From: JADGHX01 sp040255575
GTDB taxonomy: Bacteria; Pseudomonadota; Gammaproteobacteria; Steroidobacterales; Steroidobacteraceae
Length of the DNA: 13,393 nt
NCBI GenBank assembly: GCA_040255575.1
Contig: JBDZVF010000141.1
Coordinates: forward strand, 1-13,393
Reading direction: 5' to 3'
Part shown: in pieces, positions 12,589-13,393 of the stretch
How the letters are laid out: every line of letters begins with the position of its first letter
How positions within the stretch are numbered: the first letter of the stretch is position 1
Position numbers and translations under genes: made by a program
The notes under the pieces: model-generated
The model's input: only the letters and a program-made list of their open reading frames with translations
Database searches by the model: none
Told to the model about the DNA's origin: nothing

Positions 12589-13393
12589 ACGCGCACGACT
12601 CACAAGATGATGCGCCCCTGATCGATTGCCACGCGCATGTGTGGGGGCCGCGCATGCCGGTTGTGAGCACGGCCTGGACGCGGCCCAACTACGTCTATTC
12701 CGTGGAGAAGTACCTGGCCGACCTGGATGCTCATGGAGTGCGCTATGGCGTGATCGCCGCGGCGAGCCTGTTCGGGACCTATAACGATTATTCGATTCGC
12801 GCGGTGCGCGCGCACAAGCGATTGCGGGCGACTGCGATCGTGGATGCTGATGTGGATCTCTACACGCTTGAAGCGATGAGGGCGGATGGCGTCGTGGGGG
12901 TGCGGCTGCAATGGTTCTTTCGCAATCCGCTGCCGGATATTGGAGGGGATGACTTTCAGCGGTTGTGCTATCGGCTGCGGGATCTTGGCATGCACGTTCA
13001 TCTCAATATTGAGGGGGAGCGGCTGGTGGAAGTCGCCTCCCGGCTCATGGATACGGGGGTGAACGTGGTGATCGATCACTTCGGGTGGCATGAGCCCACG
13101 TTGCGGCTGGCGGCGCCGAGCTATCTGGGGATGTTGAAGCTGCTCGAGCGGGAGAATGCGTGGGTGAAGATCAGCTCGGGGTTTCGGCATCCGGATGAGC
13201 ACTCACCGGATTGGAGTCTGCCGGTGGAGTATGCGCAGGATTTGCTGCGGCGGTTGGGGGTGGGGAAGTTGTTCTGGGGGAGTGATGCGCCGTTTGTGGG
13301 GCATGAGCATGTGGGGAGTTACGGGATGGCTGTTGAGAGATTCAGGCAATGCGTGCCGGATGGGGAGGTTCGGCGTGCCATTGGGGGGAACGC
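12585..13393 (+). CDS. Second amidohydrolase of the same family (C-terminus outside window)
   Basis: The frame runs open from GTG 12585 to the right edge, giving 269 residues of an expected 280-300. The start overlaps the stop of the preceding amidohydrolase as GTGA, so the two are translationally coupled. Active-site features parallel its neighbour: LIDCHAHVWGP (His16/His18), VIDHFGWHEP (His165) and LFWGSDAPF (Asp234). The overall identity to the neighbour is low by eye, so this is a diverged paralogue rather than a recent duplicate. It probably takes a consecutive or alternative substrate in the same pathway, or the two form a heteromer. It likely ends within a few dozen codons beyond the window. 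Confidence 0.87.
   Translation, partial: MNAHDSQDDAPLIDCHAHVWGPRMPVVSTAWTRPNYVYSVEKYLADLDAHGVRYGVIAAASLFGTYNDYSIRAVRAHKRLRATAIVDADVDLYTLEAMRADGVVGVRLQWFFRNPLPDIGGDDFQRLCYRLRDLGMHVHLNIEGERLVEVASRLMDTGVNVVIDHFGWHEPTLRLAAPSYLGMLKLLERENAWVKISSGFRHPDEHSPDWSLPVEYAQDLLRRLGVGKLFWGSDAPFVGHEHVGSYGMAVERFRQCVPDGEVRRAIGGN

Noticed and set aside
1..13393. CRISPR array, rRNA genes, complete tRNA or insertion-sequence ends
   Set aside because: I looked for regularly spaced repeats, rRNA-like blocks, full cloverleaf patterns and transposase motifs and saw none beyond the tRNA fragment and integrase.

Overview
This window looks like a moderately high-GC proteobacterial chromosome. The reasons are a P4-type tyrosine integrase next to a tRNA 3' remnant, an NptA-like Na/Pi cotransporter with a PhoU-like tail, and an HpaI / PDC-hydrolase-type catabolic gene set. 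The genus cannot be read from the sequence.

Layout. (1) Bases 1-5135 hold a compact accessory gene set that looks biosynthetic. A stand-alone NRPS-type condensation domain runs leftward off the window edge. Diverging from it is a tight six-gene rightward operon: an AMP-forming acyl/aminoacyl ligase (A domain), a discrete carrier protein, a stand-alone CinA C-terminal amidohydrolase-like protein, an HFCD-family flavoprotein, a HIT-like protein and a DnaQ-exonuclease-like protein. Successive genes overlap by 4 or 8 bases or are 15-29 bases apart. C, A and carrier functions are all present as separate polypeptides, a minimal dissociated NRPS. The four accessory proteins are members of normally enzymatic families, and each departs from the family's usual active-site residues. 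I do not recognise this combination as a described pathway, and it is the most interesting object here.

(2) Bases 5136-8364 are a mosaic of recombination debris around an apparently intact integrase (6014-7345, minus). Next to its 3' end are a 3'-terminal tRNA fragment (tRNA-Pro-like) and a perfect 7-bp inverted repeat, together a likely attachment site. Upstream of the integrase lie low-information DNA, short repeats, and what looks like the broken end of a HigB-type toxin joined to an unrelated open frame on the other strand.

(3) Bases 8365-13393 return to ordinary chromosomal genes. They comprise a Na/phosphate cotransporter (minus) whose best-placed start codon is ACG, an HpcH/HpaI-type aldolase (plus), a carboxymuconolactone-decarboxylase-family protein (minus), and two translationally coupled amidohydrolases of the 2-pyrone-4,6-dicarboxylate-hydrolase type (plus), the second cut by the window end. 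Together these suggest degradation of an aromatic or lactone-type acid to central metabolites, though the substrate is not determined by sequence alone.

The function assignments come from reading motifs by eye. No similarity search was possible.
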